From: Acidobacteriota bacterium
GTDB taxonomy: Bacteria > Acidobacteriota > Thermoanaerobaculia > Multivoradales > SZUA-115
Reading direction: 5' to 3'
Assembly: GCA_024277255.1 (NCBI GenBank)
Contig: JAJRVQ010000134.1
Coordinates: forward strand, 1-64,000
Length of the DNA stretch: 64,000 bases
How positions within the stretch are numbered: position 1 is the first letter of the stretch; every line of letters starts with the position of its first letter. Below, piece after piece: positions 51,855 through 62,043 of this stretch. The notes beneath the pieces were generated by a model. It was not told where the DNA came from. It ran no database searches and saw only the letters and a program-made list of their open reading frames with translations. Both the position numbers and the translations under genes were made by a program.

Positions 51855-52583
51855 TCAGCCTTCAAGACCATCGAGCGCCTCCGCGGCGGCTTGCTGTTGG
51901 GCCTGCTTCTTGCTTTTCCCCTTGCCCGATCCGTGCAGCGCCCCATCGAACCAGCATTCGATGTGAAAGAGCTTGCTGTGGTCGGGCCCTTCCTCCGCCA
52001 CCAGCCGGTACTCCGGCAGCTCCCAGCCGCGGGCTTGTACCGCTTCTTGCAGCCGCGTCTTCGAGTCGGCTCGCGACAGAGCTTCTTGGCCGACGACGCC
52101 ATATTCGAGCATCTCGCGAACCACGGCCCGCACCGGCTCGACCCCGGCATCGAGCCAGATCGCACCCAGGGTCGCCTCCAACACGTCCGCCAGCAGCGAT
52201 ACTTTGCTGCGCCCCCCTGAACGGGCTTCGCCGACACCCAAGCGCAGGGCTTCGCCCAGTCCCAGCCGCTCAGCGTGGCCCGCCAGGGCGCCGGTGCGCA
52301 CCAATTGGCTCTTGAGCTTGGAAAGCTCCCCTTCGGTCATCCGCGGATTGCGCAGGTAGAGCCATTCGGCGGTCAGCAGCCCCAGAACGGCGTCACCGAG
52401 AAACTCCAAACGCTCGTAGTTGACCCCAAAACCGGTTTCGTTGGCGAACGAGCGATGAGTGAGCGCCATCTCCAGCAGCTCACGGCGCTTGAAAGAGTGG
52501 CCGATTCGTTGTTCCAACGCGGCAGTCAACTCGACGGTCGATTCGCAGGTCGAGTCGGCGGTCGAGTCGATGGGCGGATTCAT
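51855..52583 (-). CDS. rnc: Ribonuclease III
   Basis: 242 residues. The RNase III signature YERLEFLGDAVLG (about 55-67) and the second acidic site LADVLEATLGAIWLDAG are present, followed by a double-stranded-RNA-binding domain (about 170-242) with KTRLQEAVQ and GSGKGKSKKQAQQQAA. It processes rRNA precursors and other duplex RNA. ATG 52583 has GAGAGG upstream and lies 12 bases after mutL, so the two are co-transcribed. The first 20 residues are an unusual Ser/Thr/Asp-rich leader coded by short repeats of a GTCGAGTCG type. Confidence 0.95.
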   Translation of the reverse strand: MNPPIDSTADSTCESTVELTAALEQRIGHSFKRRELLEMALTHRSFANETGFGVNYERLEFLGDAVLGLLTAEWLYLRNPRMTEGELSKLKSQLVRTGALAGHAERLGLGEALRLGVGEARSGGRSKVSLLADVLEATLGAIWLDAGVEPVRAVVREMLEYGVVGQEALSRADSKTRLQEAVQARGWELPEYRLVAEEGPDHSKLFHIECWFDGALHGSGKGKSKKQAQQQAAAEALDGLEG

Positions 52584-52595
52584 CCAGTGGCCTCT

Positions 52596-54494
52596 CTACC
52601 GCCGGCCGAACCGGCGTTCCAGATCGCTGTCGGTCATCTTGAGGACGATGGGGCGGCCGTGCGGGCAGGCATAGGGCTGCTCCGCGGTGAACAGTTCGGC
52701 GACCAGCGCTTCCATTTCGTCGGCGTGCAGCGGGTGATGCATCTTGACCGCGTTGCGGCACGAGAGGTTAGCCGCCAGGGCGTCGAGCAGACTCTGCGCC
52801 AGGTCGATGCCATCACCGCCGCTCTCTTGCGCCAGGCTGAGCAGGATGCGCTCGGCCTCTTCGCTGGAGAGCACCGCCGGCAAGCGCGCCAAAGCGATGG
52901 TGTCGCCCGACATCGGGACCAACTCGAAACCGCTGTCGGCGAGTCTGGGGGCCAGCTCGGTGAGTCGCAGGGCCTCCGACTTACTGACATCGAGCAAGAT
53001 CGGAGTCACCAGCGCTTGGCTGGGGGTCGATTCGCGGGCCAGTGTCCGGCGCAGCCGCTCGTAGAGAATCCGCTCGTGGGCGACGTGCTGATCGATCAGA
53101 TAGAGGCCGTCCGGCCCCTCCAGCAGGATCAGAGTCCCCTTGTACTGGCCGAGCAAACGGAAAGGGCGCGGCTCTCCGGAGCGACCGGAAAGGGGCACGA
53201 TCGAGCGTTGGGGCGGGCTGTAGGTCGGGGTCGCCAACCGGTTGCCGGATAGGACGCCGTCACTGCCGAGGTCGCCGCTGGATGGAGCGCCGCCGAACGG
53301 GGCACCCGCGGATGAAGCACTGTCGCTCCCCTCGCGAACCTCCCAGGCGCCTGTCTCGGTCGGGCTCCGCCGTTCGCCCAAACCCTGCCAGACGAAAGTC
53401 GGCTGCCCACCCGGCCCGGCACCGTAGACGGGGCTCTCCGAAGCGAAGCCGGCCGCCCCCCCTTCTCCACCGATCTCGCGCAGCGGAGCGGCCTCTTCGC
53501 CCCGCGCCTCGGCCAGCGCCCGGCGCAAGGTCTGCGACAGGCGGAAGGTCAGCTTGGAGTCGCGAAAACGCACCTCGGCCTTCTGCGGGTGGACGTTGAC
53601 ATCGACCTCTTCCGGCGGGATGTCGAGAAAGAGAAAGAGCGCCGGGTAATCTTCGCCCTTCCACTCCTCGCGCACCGCTCGGTAGAAGGTCGCCAGGACG
53701 GCTCGATCGCGGATCAGCCGCCGGTTGACGTAGACGAAAAGCCGGCGGCCCCGGGTGGTCTCTTTGTCGCCGACGAAGCCTCCGATTTCGGGCGCCTCTC
53801 CCCCGTCCGGTGCGACGGCCACCAGGTGATCGCTCAGTTTCTGGCCGAAGATCTGCCCGATCCGCTGGCGCAGCGCCTCGAAGCCCGAGCCACAATCCAG
53901 GGCATCCAACAGGGTTCGTCCCTCGTGGGAGAGACCGAAACGCACATCGGGTCGCGCCAGGGCATACCCCTGGACCACCTCGACGCACTTGCGCATCTCG
54001 GTTTGCGGCGTCTTCAAGAACTTGCGGCGTGCCGGCACATTGAAGAAGAGGGAGGCGATTTCAACCGTGGTACCACGCGCCCGAGCCGCCGGCTCGGTCA
54101 CTTTGACCCGGCCGCCTTCGATGCGCACCCGGTGGCCCTCCTCGCCGCCGGTCGAGGTGAGTAGCTCCACCCTGGCGACCGCCGCGATCGAGGCCAGTGC
54201 CTCGCCGCGAAAGCCGAGCGTACCGACCCGCTCCAGGTCCTCGAAGTTGGCGATCTTGCTGGTCGCGTGGCGGTCGAAGGCGAGGAGCGTGTCGTCCTTC
54301 TCCAGGCCGCATCCGTCGTCGATCACCTTGATGCGCCGCTTGCCGCCCGATTCCAGCTCCACTCGAATCTCGCTGGCCCCCGCGTCCAGGGCATTCTCCA
54401 CCAGCTCCTTGACCACCGAAGCCGGCCGCTCGACCACCTCGCCAGCGGCGATCTGGCTGACCAGATGGTCGGCAAGGATATGGATCGTCGCCAT
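52596..54494 (-). CDS. mutL: DNA mismatch repair protein MutL (endonuclease type)
   Basis: 632 residues from ATG 54494, where the family begins (MATIHILADHLVSQIAAGEV). The GHKL ATPase has VKELVENALDAGAS, DDGCGL and TLGFRGEALASI. A variable linker (about 345-430) leads to the C-terminal dimer domain. The metal-dependent nicking motif is present as DQHVAHERILYER (family DQHAX2EX4E, here Val for Ala), with SCRNAVK and CPHGRPI completing the site. So this MutL nicks DNA itself and does not need MutH. It is the first gene of the mutL-rnc operon. The longer open frame upstream lacks resemblance. Confidence 0.95.
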   Translation of the reverse strand: MATIHILADHLVSQIAAGEVVERPASVVKELVENALDAGASEIRVELESGGKRRIKVIDDGCGLEKDDTLLAFDRHATSKIANFEDLERVGTLGFRGEALASIAAVARVELLTSTGGEEGHRVRIEGGRVKVTEPAARARGTTVEIASLFFNVPARRKFLKTPQTEMRKCVEVVQGYALARPDVRFGLSHEGRTLLDALDCGSGFEALRQRIGQIFGQKLSDHLVAVAPDGGEAPEIGGFVGDKETTRGRRLFVYVNRRLIRDRAVLATFYRAVREEWKGEDYPALFLFLDIPPEEVDVNVHPQKAEVRFRDSKLTFRLSQTLRRALAEARGEEAAPLREIGGEGGAAGFASESPVYGAGPGGQPTFVWQGLGERRSPTETGAWEVREGSDSASSAGAPFGGAPSSGDLGSDGVLSGNRLATPTYSPPQRSIVPLSGRSGEPRPFRLLGQYKGTLILLEGPDGLYLIDQHVAHERILYERLRRTLARESTPSQALVTPILLDVSKSEALRLTELAPRLADSGFELVPMSGDTIALARLPAVLSSEEAERILLSLAQESGGDGIDLAQSLLDALAANLSCRNAVKMHHPLHADEMEALVAELFTAEQPYACPHGRPIVLKMTDSDLERRFGRR

Positions 54495-54611
54495 GGCCAC
54501 GATTGTAGCCGGTTCGCTGCCAGCAGAAAGCTCAATACCGGATAAAGTGGCGCTCACCCGCCGCGCGAACCGAACTCTTGCCCCCGGCGCTCGTAAGGAG
54601 CCACACGGCCG

Positions 54612-55712
54612 ATGACCGAGACCATTCCACCCTCCGCCTATCTCGAACCGAATCGTCCGGTCGATTTCATTCAGGACGGTCTGGCGCTGGCGCCGAGCGA
54701 GACGGCCCGCCTGTTGCAGCGGATCACCGAGAGGCGCACCATTCAGCGCGACAGTTACCTCGCGGGCGGTGCGGTCGAAGAGCTGGAGCAGCGGCTGGCG
54801 CAGCGGCTGGGCAAGGAGGCCGGGCTCTACGTCCCGACCGGCACCTTGGCCAACCATCTGGCCGTCACGGCGCTGACCCGGCATGGCGACCGGGTGGTGG
54901 TCGACGCCACCAGCCACCTGGCGCGCGACGCCGGTGACGGCCTGCCGCGCTGGGCGGGCCGGTCGCTCATCCGCGTCGAGGACGAGCGGGCGGGCTTTTC
55001 TCCCGCCGCCCTAGAGAAGGTGCTCGCCGAGGCTGCGGGCGGCAAGGTTGCGGTGGCCATCGGGGCGATCGCACTCGAGTCGCCGATGCGGCGCAGGCTC
55101 TGCGAAGTGATCGCCCCGGAGCGCTTTTCGGCACTCATCGACCTGGCCCGTTCCCACTCTGTGCCGATCCATCTCGACGCCGCCCGGCTGTTACCCGGCT
55201 GCGCATGGACCGGTGAGGAGCCCGCCGAAGTCGCGGGCCACGCCGACACCGTCTATGTCTCGCTGTGGAAGTGCTTCAACGCTCCCTCGGGCGCCCTTCT
55301 CGCCGGCACACGGAGTTCGATCGAACCGCTGCGGGCCGTCCGGCGTTCCCTGGGCGGGTGCCCGCCGACAGCATGGATCAACGCCGCCATCGCCCTGAAC
55401 TTCCTGGATGACGGCGCGGTGCCCTTCGAGCTGGCGAGAGCGGCCGGCGAGCGATTGATCGAGCAGATCGAATCCGCCGGCCATCTGCGCTTCGAACGGG
55501 TCCCTCACGGCACCAGTATTGTCCTGCTCAGCAAGGTCGACAACGGCGCCCCCAATCCCTCACCCTCCGACGAGTCGATGTCCGTGCGACTCTCCGCGCT
55601 CGATAACCACGGACGTCTCGCCATCAAAATCAATCCTACGCTCTTGGATCACCCTCTCCCTTCCGTCGCCCAGGCCATCGCGGCGGCTTTCCCCGTCCAA
55701 GCTCCCCGTTGA
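54612..55712 (+). CDS. Threonine-aldolase / beta-eliminating-lyase family PLP enzyme
   Basis: 366 residues, fold type I PLP enzyme. FIQDGLALAPSE is near 20, YVPTGTLANHLA near 75 holds the phosphate-binding turn, IHLDAARLL near 195 has the PLP-ring aspartate, and VSLWKCFNAPSGALLAG near 218 carries the Schiff-base lysine. This is the pattern of low-specificity threonine aldolases and related beta-eliminating lyases, which split beta-hydroxy amino acids to glycine and aldehyde. The common family start 'FRSDT' is FIQDG here, so substrate preference may differ. The gene is divergent from mutL, 117 bases away. Confidence 0.82.
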   Translation: MTETIPPSAYLEPNRPVDFIQDGLALAPSETARLLQRITERRTIQRDSYLAGGAVEELEQRLAQRLGKEAGLYVPTGTLANHLAVTALTRHGDRVVVDATSHLARDAGDGLPRWAGRSLIRVEDERAGFSPAALEKVLAEAAGGKVAVAIGAIALESPMRRRLCEVIAPERFSALIDLARSHSVPIHLDAARLLPGCAWTGEEPAEVAGHADTVYVSLWKCFNAPSGALLAGTRSSIEPLRAVRRSLGGCPPTAWINAAIALNFLDDGAVPFELARAAGERLIEQIESAGHLRFERVPHGTSIVLLSKVDNGAPNPSPSDESMSVRLSALDNHGRLAIKINPTLLDHPLPSVAQAIAAAFPVQAPR

Positions 55713-55799
55713 CTACACCTCCGAAAGTTCGGTAGTGGGTCAGTTTGACGGTGGGTAGCGGGCGGAGGGCTCCCAAGGCTGGTAGGCTAAGCGATTCAT

Positions 55800-58700
55800 G
55801 TGTTGGATCCGCCACCCTCTCAGCGACTTCTCACCGGCGTTGGTGCCCGGTGTTGCGCAGCCATGGGGAGGGCTCAAGTATTCGCCGACCGATCCAGCCG
55901 GCAGCCAGGATTTCGCCCTATCGCAAGCGGTCGCCGGAGGGCAGTTCGGTTGCTAGCCGAGCGTTTGAGAGCGAGCGTACCCGCCCGCATCCGGCACCGG
56001 GGCGAAGACTACTGGCGGTTAGGGAAAGCCGAAGTCATCGAGGGGGGACCTCAGGTGGTCGAGGCTGTCGTCCGTGGCACTGAGGAGTATGCGGTCTCGC
56101 TCTCTTTTCGCCGGAGAAAGCGGCTCCTCGAAGGCAATTGCACCTGTCCCTATTTCGACGACCGACTCGCCATCTGCAAGCACATCTGGGCAACAGTCCT
56201 GGCGGCGGACGCGCAGGGACTTCTGAGTTCCGTTCGCGGCGTGGCGCGGGTGCGCTTGAAGCCGGGGTTCGAGCCGCCCTCCGATTCCTGGGAACTCCTC
56301 GCCCGTGCAAACTCCTCCTTCGGACCCTCCGAACCGGCCTCGCCGCCCTGGCGGGCTCGCTTGCGGGAGGTCAAAAAGACGGCACCGGGCGTCGACCCTG
56401 AGCAGCGGGTCTGGCTGGGGCAACGACGTATCTTCTACCAACTCGATGCCGAAGCATCGCGTCGAGACGGTGCGGTCACCATCGAGTTGCGCTGTCAAGA
56501 TCTCAAGAAGAACGGTGAATGGGGCGCGCTCAAGGTCGGCGCGCCGCACCGGCGGACGATCTCCCACCTCCCAGATTCCACCGACCGCCACCTCCTGTCG
56601 ATGATCCTCGGTGCTCGCGAGGCCGTCGGAGGCGGTTGGCACGGCCTCTACGACAAATTGCCAAGACGGTTCATCCTTCCCGGCGAGATCCTGCCGACTT
56701 GGGTGCGGATGGCCGCCGACACCTCACGGCTGGTGGTGCCGGTGAAAGGCAGCGCCCAGCCCAGCCCCATGGCCTGGGATGACGGCGAGCCTTGGCGGCT
56801 GGAGCTGGAGGTTGCCAGCCACGGCGGAGAACTGCGACTGACCGGCCATCTGCAGCGTGGCACGGTCAGCGTTTCCCTCGCCGAGCCGGTCTTGCTCTCC
56901 TCGGCAGGTCTGGTCTTCTTCCGGGACCGGGTGGCACGGTTGGAGGTCGGAGAGGCCTTTAGCTGGGTCCCGCTCCTGCGACGTGAGGAGGAGATTCGCC
57001 TGCCGGTGGCTCAGGGCGATCAACTCGTCGAGACTCTGCTCGGGCTGCCTCAACCTCCGGTGCTCCACTTGCCGGAAGAATTGCGCTTCGAGGAGAGGCA
57101 GGGCGAGCCACTGCCGCGGCTGACCGTGCGCAGGACCACCGACCCGTGGCTTGAGAGGAACTATCTTCTCGTCGTCGCCTTGGACTTTGACTACGCCGGC
57201 GAGTCGATCACCTGGGGAGACGATCGCCGTGGAATCTACAGCTCGCATCCCGCACTATTCCTCCGTCGTGACCTGGCGGCGGAAGAGGCCGCTATGGGCC
57301 GCTTGCAGGAGCTGGGAGTGCGTGAGGAAGCCGCCCATCGCGGCCAGGAGTCGGCACCCCGCTTGGTGCTTCCCGAAGGCCGCCTCCCCGAGTTGGTCCA
57401 TGCCTTGACTGTCGAAGGATGGCGCGTCGAAGCGGAGGGTCGCCGCTACCGCCAAGCCGGCCCTCTGGATATCGAGGTCACCTCCGGCATCGACTGGTTC
57501 GATCTTCAGGGCACGGCATCCTTCGGAGATCAAACGATCGGGCTGCCCAAACTCTTGAACTCGCTCCACAGTGGCGAGAGGAGCATCCTCCTCGACGACG
57601 GAAGCGTGGGAGTGCTGCCGGAGGATTGGCTCGAAAAACTCAACCCTCTGACCGAGATGGGAGAACTCGACGACGAGCGGCTGCGCTTCCGTCCCAGCCA
57701 GATCGGCCTTCTCGACGCGCTGCTCGCGGCGCGGCCCGAGATCGGCTTCGACCAGGCGGTGGCCCGGGCGCGCCGCCAGCTGACCCAATTCTCCGGCGTC
57801 AAGCCCAAGCAAGCGCCGCGGACCTTCAAGGGCACGCTGCGCGACTACCAGAAGGAAGGGCTGGGCTGGCTCCACTTCCTACGTCGTTTCGGCTTCGGAG
57901 GCTGCTTGGCGGACGACATGGGCCTCGGCAAGACGGTGCAAGTGTTGGCGCTGCTCGAATCGCGCCGCCAAGCACGGCACAGCAAGGCGACTTCCGCGCG
58001 GACGCGGCCAGCCCCTTCGCTGGTCGTCATGCCCAGGTCGCTGATCTTCAACTGGAGCAACGAAGCGGCACGGTTCACTCCGCGCATGCGAGTCCTGGAC
58101 TACACCGGTGCGCAGCGCCACCGGCAGCGGCGGCGCATCGATGACTACGATGTGGTGCTGACCACCTACGGTACGCTGCGCCGGGACATCGCCTGGCTCA
58201 AGGAAGTGGAATTCGACTACGCCGTCCTCGACGAGGCCCAGGCGATCAAGAACCACAAGTCGGCGACAGCCAAGGCCTGCCGCCTGCTTCAGGCCCGCCA
58301 CCGGCTCGCCCTCACCGGTACACCGATCGAGAACCACGCCGGCGAGTTGATGAGCATTCTCGACTTTCTCAACCCGGGTCTTTTCGGTCCAAGCCGCCGG
58401 CTCACGCCGCCCACCGCGGTACGCGAGGGCACGCTCGACAAGGACGGGTCGCCGCATCCGCAACTCGCTCTCATCGCCAGCGCGGTACGGCCCTTCATCC
58501 TGCGCCGAACCAAAGGGCAGGTCGCCAAGGAGCTGCCAGAGAAGGTGGAACAGACCCTCTATTGCGAGCTGCTGCCCAAGCAGCGCGAGGACTACGATCA
58601 ACTGCGTAGCCACTACCAGCGTGAGCTGCTCGGCAAGGTGGACGAGCGCGGCATGGCGCGCTCGAAGATGCACGTGCTGGAGGCCCTCCTGCGGCTTCGC

Positions 58701-59258
58701 CAGGCGGCCTGCCACCCGGGGCTGATCGACCCGCGGCGACGCGAGGAGGACAGTGGCAAGCTGGCGCTCTGGCTGCCACAACTCGAGGAAGTGGTCGAAG
58801 AAGGTCACAAATCGTTGGTCTTTTCTCAGTTCACCTCGATGCTCGCCATCGTCCGCGCGCAGCTGGATGCTCGCGGCATCCCTTACGAGTACCTCGACGG
58901 CAGAACTCGCAAACGTGAGCCGCGCATCCGGCGGTTCCAGGAAGATCCGGACTGCCCAGTCTTTCTGATCAGCCTCAAGGCGGGAGGGCTGGGCCTCAAC
59001 CTCACTGCCGCCGAATACGTCTTCCTACTCGATCCGTGGTGGAATCCCGCCGTCGAAGCCCAGGCCATCGATCGCAGCCACCGTATCGGCCAGACGCGCA
59101 CCGTCTTCGCCTACTCGCTGATCGCCCGCGATACGGTGGAAGAGAAGGTCCTCGAACTCCAAAAATCGAAACGCCAGCTCGCCGAGGCCATCATCCGCGC
59201 CGACAGCGGCCTGCTGCGCACCCTGACTCGCGAGGAGCTGGCGGAGTTACTTTCCTAG
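55800..59258 (+). CDS. SNF2-family helicase with SWIM zinc finger
   Basis: 1152 residues from GTG 55800; ATG 55863 is an alternative and neither has a strong ribosome site. A SWIM zinc finger is at about 112-131 (CTCPYFDDRLAICKHIW, CXC...CXH). A long middle region of beta-rich sequence follows. The SNF2 motor is C-terminal: DDMGLGKTVQVLALL near 705, VLDEAQAIKN near 810, LTGTPIENH near 840, VFSQFTSMLAIV near 1015, and GLNLTAAEYVFLLDPWWNP with RSHRIGQTR. Such proteins translocate on duplex DNA and remodel protein-DNA complexes; transcription recycling as in RapA is one idea. It is convergent with ppdK, 14 bases away. Confidence 0.92.
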   Translation: MLDPPPSQRLLTGVGARCCAAMGRAQVFADRSSRQPGFRPIASGRRRAVRLLAERLRASVPARIRHRGEDYWRLGKAEVIEGGPQVVEAVVRGTEEYAVSLSFRRRKRLLEGNCTCPYFDDRLAICKHIWATVLAADAQGLLSSVRGVARVRLKPGFEPPSDSWELLARANSSFGPSEPASPPWRARLREVKKTAPGVDPEQRVWLGQRRIFYQLDAEASRRDGAVTIELRCQDLKKNGEWGALKVGAPHRRTISHLPDSTDRHLLSMILGAREAVGGGWHGLYDKLPRRFILPGEILPTWVRMAADTSRLVVPVKGSAQPSPMAWDDGEPWRLELEVASHGGELRLTGHLQRGTVSVSLAEPVLLSSAGLVFFRDRVARLEVGEAFSWVPLLRREEEIRLPVAQGDQLVETLLGLPQPPVLHLPEELRFEERQGEPLPRLTVRRTTDPWLERNYLLVVALDFDYAGESITWGDDRRGIYSSHPALFLRRDLAAEEAAMGRLQELGVREEAAHRGQESAPRLVLPEGRLPELVHALTVEGWRVEAEGRRYRQAGPLDIEVTSGIDWFDLQGTASFGDQTIGLPKLLNSLHSGERSILLDDGSVGVLPEDWLEKLNPLTEMGELDDERLRFRPSQIGLLDALLAARPEIGFDQAVARARRQLTQFSGVKPKQAPRTFKGTLRDYQKEGLGWLHFLRRFGFGGCLADDMGLGKTVQVLALLESRRQARHSKATSARTRPAPSLVVMPRSLIFNWSNEAARFTPRMRVLDYTGAQRHRQRRRIDDYDVVLTTYGTLRRDIAWLKEVEFDYAVLDEAQAIKNHKSATAKACRLLQARHRLALTGTPIENHAGELMSILDFLNPGLFGPSRRLTPPTAVREGTLDKDGSPHPQLALIASAVRPFILRRTKGQVAKELPEKVEQTLYCELLPKQREDYDQLRSHYQRELLGKVDERGMARSKMHVLEALLRLRQAACHPGLIDPRRREEDSGKLALWLPQLEEVVEEGHKSLVFSQFTSMLAIVRAQLDARGIPYEYLDGRTRKREPRIRRFQEDPDCPVFLISLKAGGLGLNLTAAEYVFLLDPWWNPAVEAQAIDRSHRIGQTRTVFAYSLIARDTVEEKVLELQKSKRQLAEAIIRADSGLLRTLTREELAELLS

Positions 59259-59272
59259 CCTTTGCTTCTCAT

Positions 59273-61969
59273 CTAGCCCAAACCCAGCGCCGCCCGTGCC
59301 GCCGCCAGCCGGGCGACCGGCACGCGGTAGGGAGAGCAGGAGACGTAGTCGAGCCCCACCTTGTCGAAGAAGGTGATCGAGTGCGGCTCGCCGCCATGCT
59401 CGCCGCAGATACCGATCTTGAGACCCGGCTTTTCTTTCCGACCCTTGCGGATAGCCATCTCGACCAAGAGGCCGACTCCCTCCTCGTCGATCCGTTCGAA
59501 CGGGTCGTAGGGCAAGACACCGCCCTCGACGTAGTCGGGAAGGAAGCGGCCGATATCGTCGCGCGAGTAGCCGAAGGCCATCTGGGTCAGGTCGTTGGTG
59601 CCGAAGGAGAAGAAGTCGGCGTGTTGCGCCACCCGGTCGGCGACCAGACAGGCCCGCGGGATCTCGATCATGGTACCGATCAGGATCTCCGGCGACACTC
59701 CTTCGTCGGCCAGCACCCGGTCGAGAACCGCCTGTGAGCGAGCGCGTAGCCGCGAGAGTTCCTCTTCGACGCCGACCAGCGGGATCATGATCTCGGCCCG
59801 CGGATCGCCGCCGGCCTTCTTGCGGGCGCAAGCGGCGCGAGCGATGGCTTCGACCTGCATCTCATAGATGGAGGGCTCGGTCATCCCCAGCCGGCAACCA
59901 CGGTGGCCGAGCATCGGGTTCAGCTCGGAGAGATGAGCCGCCTTGCGCTTCACCTCTTCGGCGGTGACACCCGCCAGCTTGGCCAAGCGGTCCACGGCGT
60001 CGGCATCGTGCGGCAGGAACTCGTGCAGCGGCGGATCGAGCAACCGCACGGTCACCGGCAAGCCATCGAGCACCTCGAAGATGCCCTCGAAGTCGCCTTG
60101 CTGCATCGGGAGTAGATGGGCCAGCGACTCGGCGCGTTCCTCTTCCGTGGCTGCCATGATCATCCTCTGCACCCACGGAATGCGGTCTTCTTCGAAGAAC
60201 ATGTGCTCGGTGCGACACAGGCCGATCCCCTCACAACCGAAGGCGCGAGCCACCCGCGCGTCGTGCGGCGTGTCGGCATTGGCACGCACCCCCATGCGGC
60301 GCTCCCGATCGGCCCATTCGACCACCGTGCGAAAGGCGTCGACGGCCGGTGAGCTGTTCTGTGTCCCCTCGATCATCACCTGCACCACCTCGGAAGGGCG
60401 AGCGGCGAGAGCACCTTCGATGACCTCACCCGTGGTGCCGTCGATCGACATCTCGTCGCCTTCGCTCCAGCTGCGCTCACCCACCATCACCTTGCCAGCC
60501 GCCTCGTCGAAGTCGAGAGCTCCAGCCCCGACGATGCAGGGCTTGCCCATGCCGCGGGCGACCACCGCCGCATGCGAGGTCATGCCGCCGCGGGAGGTGA
60601 GGATGCCGACCGCGGCGTGCATGCCGACGATGTCGTCAGGCGAGGTCTCCTCGCGCACCAGGAGAACCGGCCCCTCTTTGGCCATCTCGGTGGCGCGCTC
60701 CGCGGTCAGTGCGATACGGCCCGAGGCGGCACCCGGCCCGGCTCCCAGCCCTTTGGCCAGCAGACGGCCGGCCTCCACCGCCGCCTGCTTCTGCTTGACG
60801 CTGAAGACCGGGGCCAGCATCTGGATCAGCTGGTCCGGCTCGACGCGCTTCAACCCTTCTCGATAATCGATGCGTCCCTCTTTCACCATCTCGACGGCGA
60901 TGCGCACCGCGGCCGGTCCGGTGCGCTTGCCGGCGCGGGTCTGCAACATGAAGAGCCGGCCGTGCTCGATGGTGAACTCGAGATCCTGCATGTCGGTGAA
61001 GTGGTCTTCGAGTGTCGCGCAGACCCCCTCGAGTTCGGCGAAAGCCTCCGGAAAAGCCTCGGCGAGCCCCGCTCCACCATCGTCCGGTACGATCTGCTGC
61101 GGCGTGCGGGTACCGGCGACGACGTCTTCGCCCTGGGCATTGACCAGATATTCGCCGTAGAGACGATGCTCGCCCGTCGCCGGATTACGCGTAAACGCGA
61201 CTCCGGTGGCGCAGTCAAGGCCGCTGTTGCCAAAGACCATCGCCTGCACGTTGACCGCGGTGCCCATGTCGTCGGGAAGGTTGTTGAGCCGGCGATAGTC
61301 CCGCGCCCGCTGAATGTTCCAGCTGTCGAAAACGGCACCCACCGCGCCCCAGAGCTGCTGCTTGGGGTCCTGCGGAAAGGGCTTGCCGTGGTCGGCGATC
61401 AGCTCGATGAAGGTGCGGATCAGGCCATCGAGCGCTTCCGCCGGCAGCTCGGAATCGGTGGCGACACCTTGCTCCGAGCGAGCGCTGGCCAGGGCGGCCT
61501 CAAAGGCGGAGTGGGGCACGCCGAGGACGACATCGCCATACATGGTCAGTAGCCGGCGGTAGGAGTCGCGCAGGCTCCGCGCGTCGGCGCCGGCCGCCGT
61601 CTGCGCCGCCACGATTTCATCGTTGAGCCCGATGTTGAGCACCGTGTCCATCATCCCGGGCATCGATATCCGAGCACCGGAGCGGCAGGAGACCAGCAAC
61701 GGCTTCTCAGCATCGCCGAAGCCTCGCCCAAGCCGTTGGCCGAGAGCGGCGAGCTGCTGGTCGAACTGCGTTTCCAGATCCTCTGGATAGCTGCCGCCGT
61801 GGGCATGGTAGTAGCCACAGACTTGAGTCGTAATGGTGAATCCGGGCGGTACCGGAATTCCCAACCGGCTCATTTCCGCCAGCCCCGCCCCTTTACCGCC
61901 GAGGAGTTCGCGGTCATTACCGCCCTCGGCTTCTCCGTCACCAAACGCGTAGATGTGCTTCTCAGCCAT
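59273..61969 (-). CDS. ppdK: Pyruvate, phosphate dikinase
   Basis: 898 residues from the ATG at 61969, with GAGG nine bases upstream. It interconverts ATP, Pi and pyruvate with AMP, PPi and PEP. The nucleotide-binding domain has LLGGKGAGLAEMSRLGIPVP. The phosphohistidine domain has GGMTSHAAVVARGMGKPC (His near 465), and the PEP-binding barrel has GIGLCRTEHMFFE, GHRGCRLG, MIEIPRACL and FFSFGTNDLTQM. CGEHGGEP near the end carries the catalytic cysteine. It follows glyS on the same strand, an order also known from some other bacteria. It could serve gluconeogenesis or pyrophosphate-linked glycolysis. Confidence 0.97.
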   Translation of the reverse strand: MAEKHIYAFGDGEAEGGNDRELLGGKGAGLAEMSRLGIPVPPGFTITTQVCGYYHAHGGSYPEDLETQFDQQLAALGQRLGRGFGDAEKPLLVSCRSGARISMPGMMDTVLNIGLNDEIVAAQTAAGADARSLRDSYRRLLTMYGDVVLGVPHSAFEAALASARSEQGVATDSELPAEALDGLIRTFIELIADHGKPFPQDPKQQLWGAVGAVFDSWNIQRARDYRRLNNLPDDMGTAVNVQAMVFGNSGLDCATGVAFTRNPATGEHRLYGEYLVNAQGEDVVAGTRTPQQIVPDDGGAGLAEAFPEAFAELEGVCATLEDHFTDMQDLEFTIEHGRLFMLQTRAGKRTGPAAVRIAVEMVKEGRIDYREGLKRVEPDQLIQMLAPVFSVKQKQAAVEAGRLLAKGLGAGPGAASGRIALTAERATEMAKEGPVLLVREETSPDDIVGMHAAVGILTSRGGMTSHAAVVARGMGKPCIVGAGALDFDEAAGKVMVGERSWSEGDEMSIDGTTGEVIEGALAARPSEVVQVMIEGTQNSSPAVDAFRTVVEWADRERRMGVRANADTPHDARVARAFGCEGIGLCRTEHMFFEEDRIPWVQRMIMAATEEERAESLAHLLPMQQGDFEGIFEVLDGLPVTVRLLDPPLHEFLPHDADAVDRLAKLAGVTAEEVKRKAAHLSELNPMLGHRGCRLGMTEPSIYEMQVEAIARAACARKKAGGDPRAEIMIPLVGVEEELSRLRARSQAVLDRVLADEGVSPEILIGTMIEIPRACLVADRVAQHADFFSFGTNDLTQMAFGYSRDDIGRFLPDYVEGGVLPYDPFERIDEEGVGLLVEMAIRKGRKEKPGLKIGICGEHGGEPHSITFFDKVGLDYVSCSPYRVPVARLAAARAALGLG

Positions 61970-62043
61970 GCTCAGATCCCTCACAGTTGATTCTCCAACG
62001 ACTGATTGTCGAATAAGGCCGCGTGACCGGTTCGGTCCGCCGG

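Noticed and set aside
52515-52583. Short GTCGAGTCG-type repeats as a possible CRISPR or regulatory repeat
   Set aside because: They are imperfect, very short and code for the Ser/Thr/Asp-rich start of RNase III.
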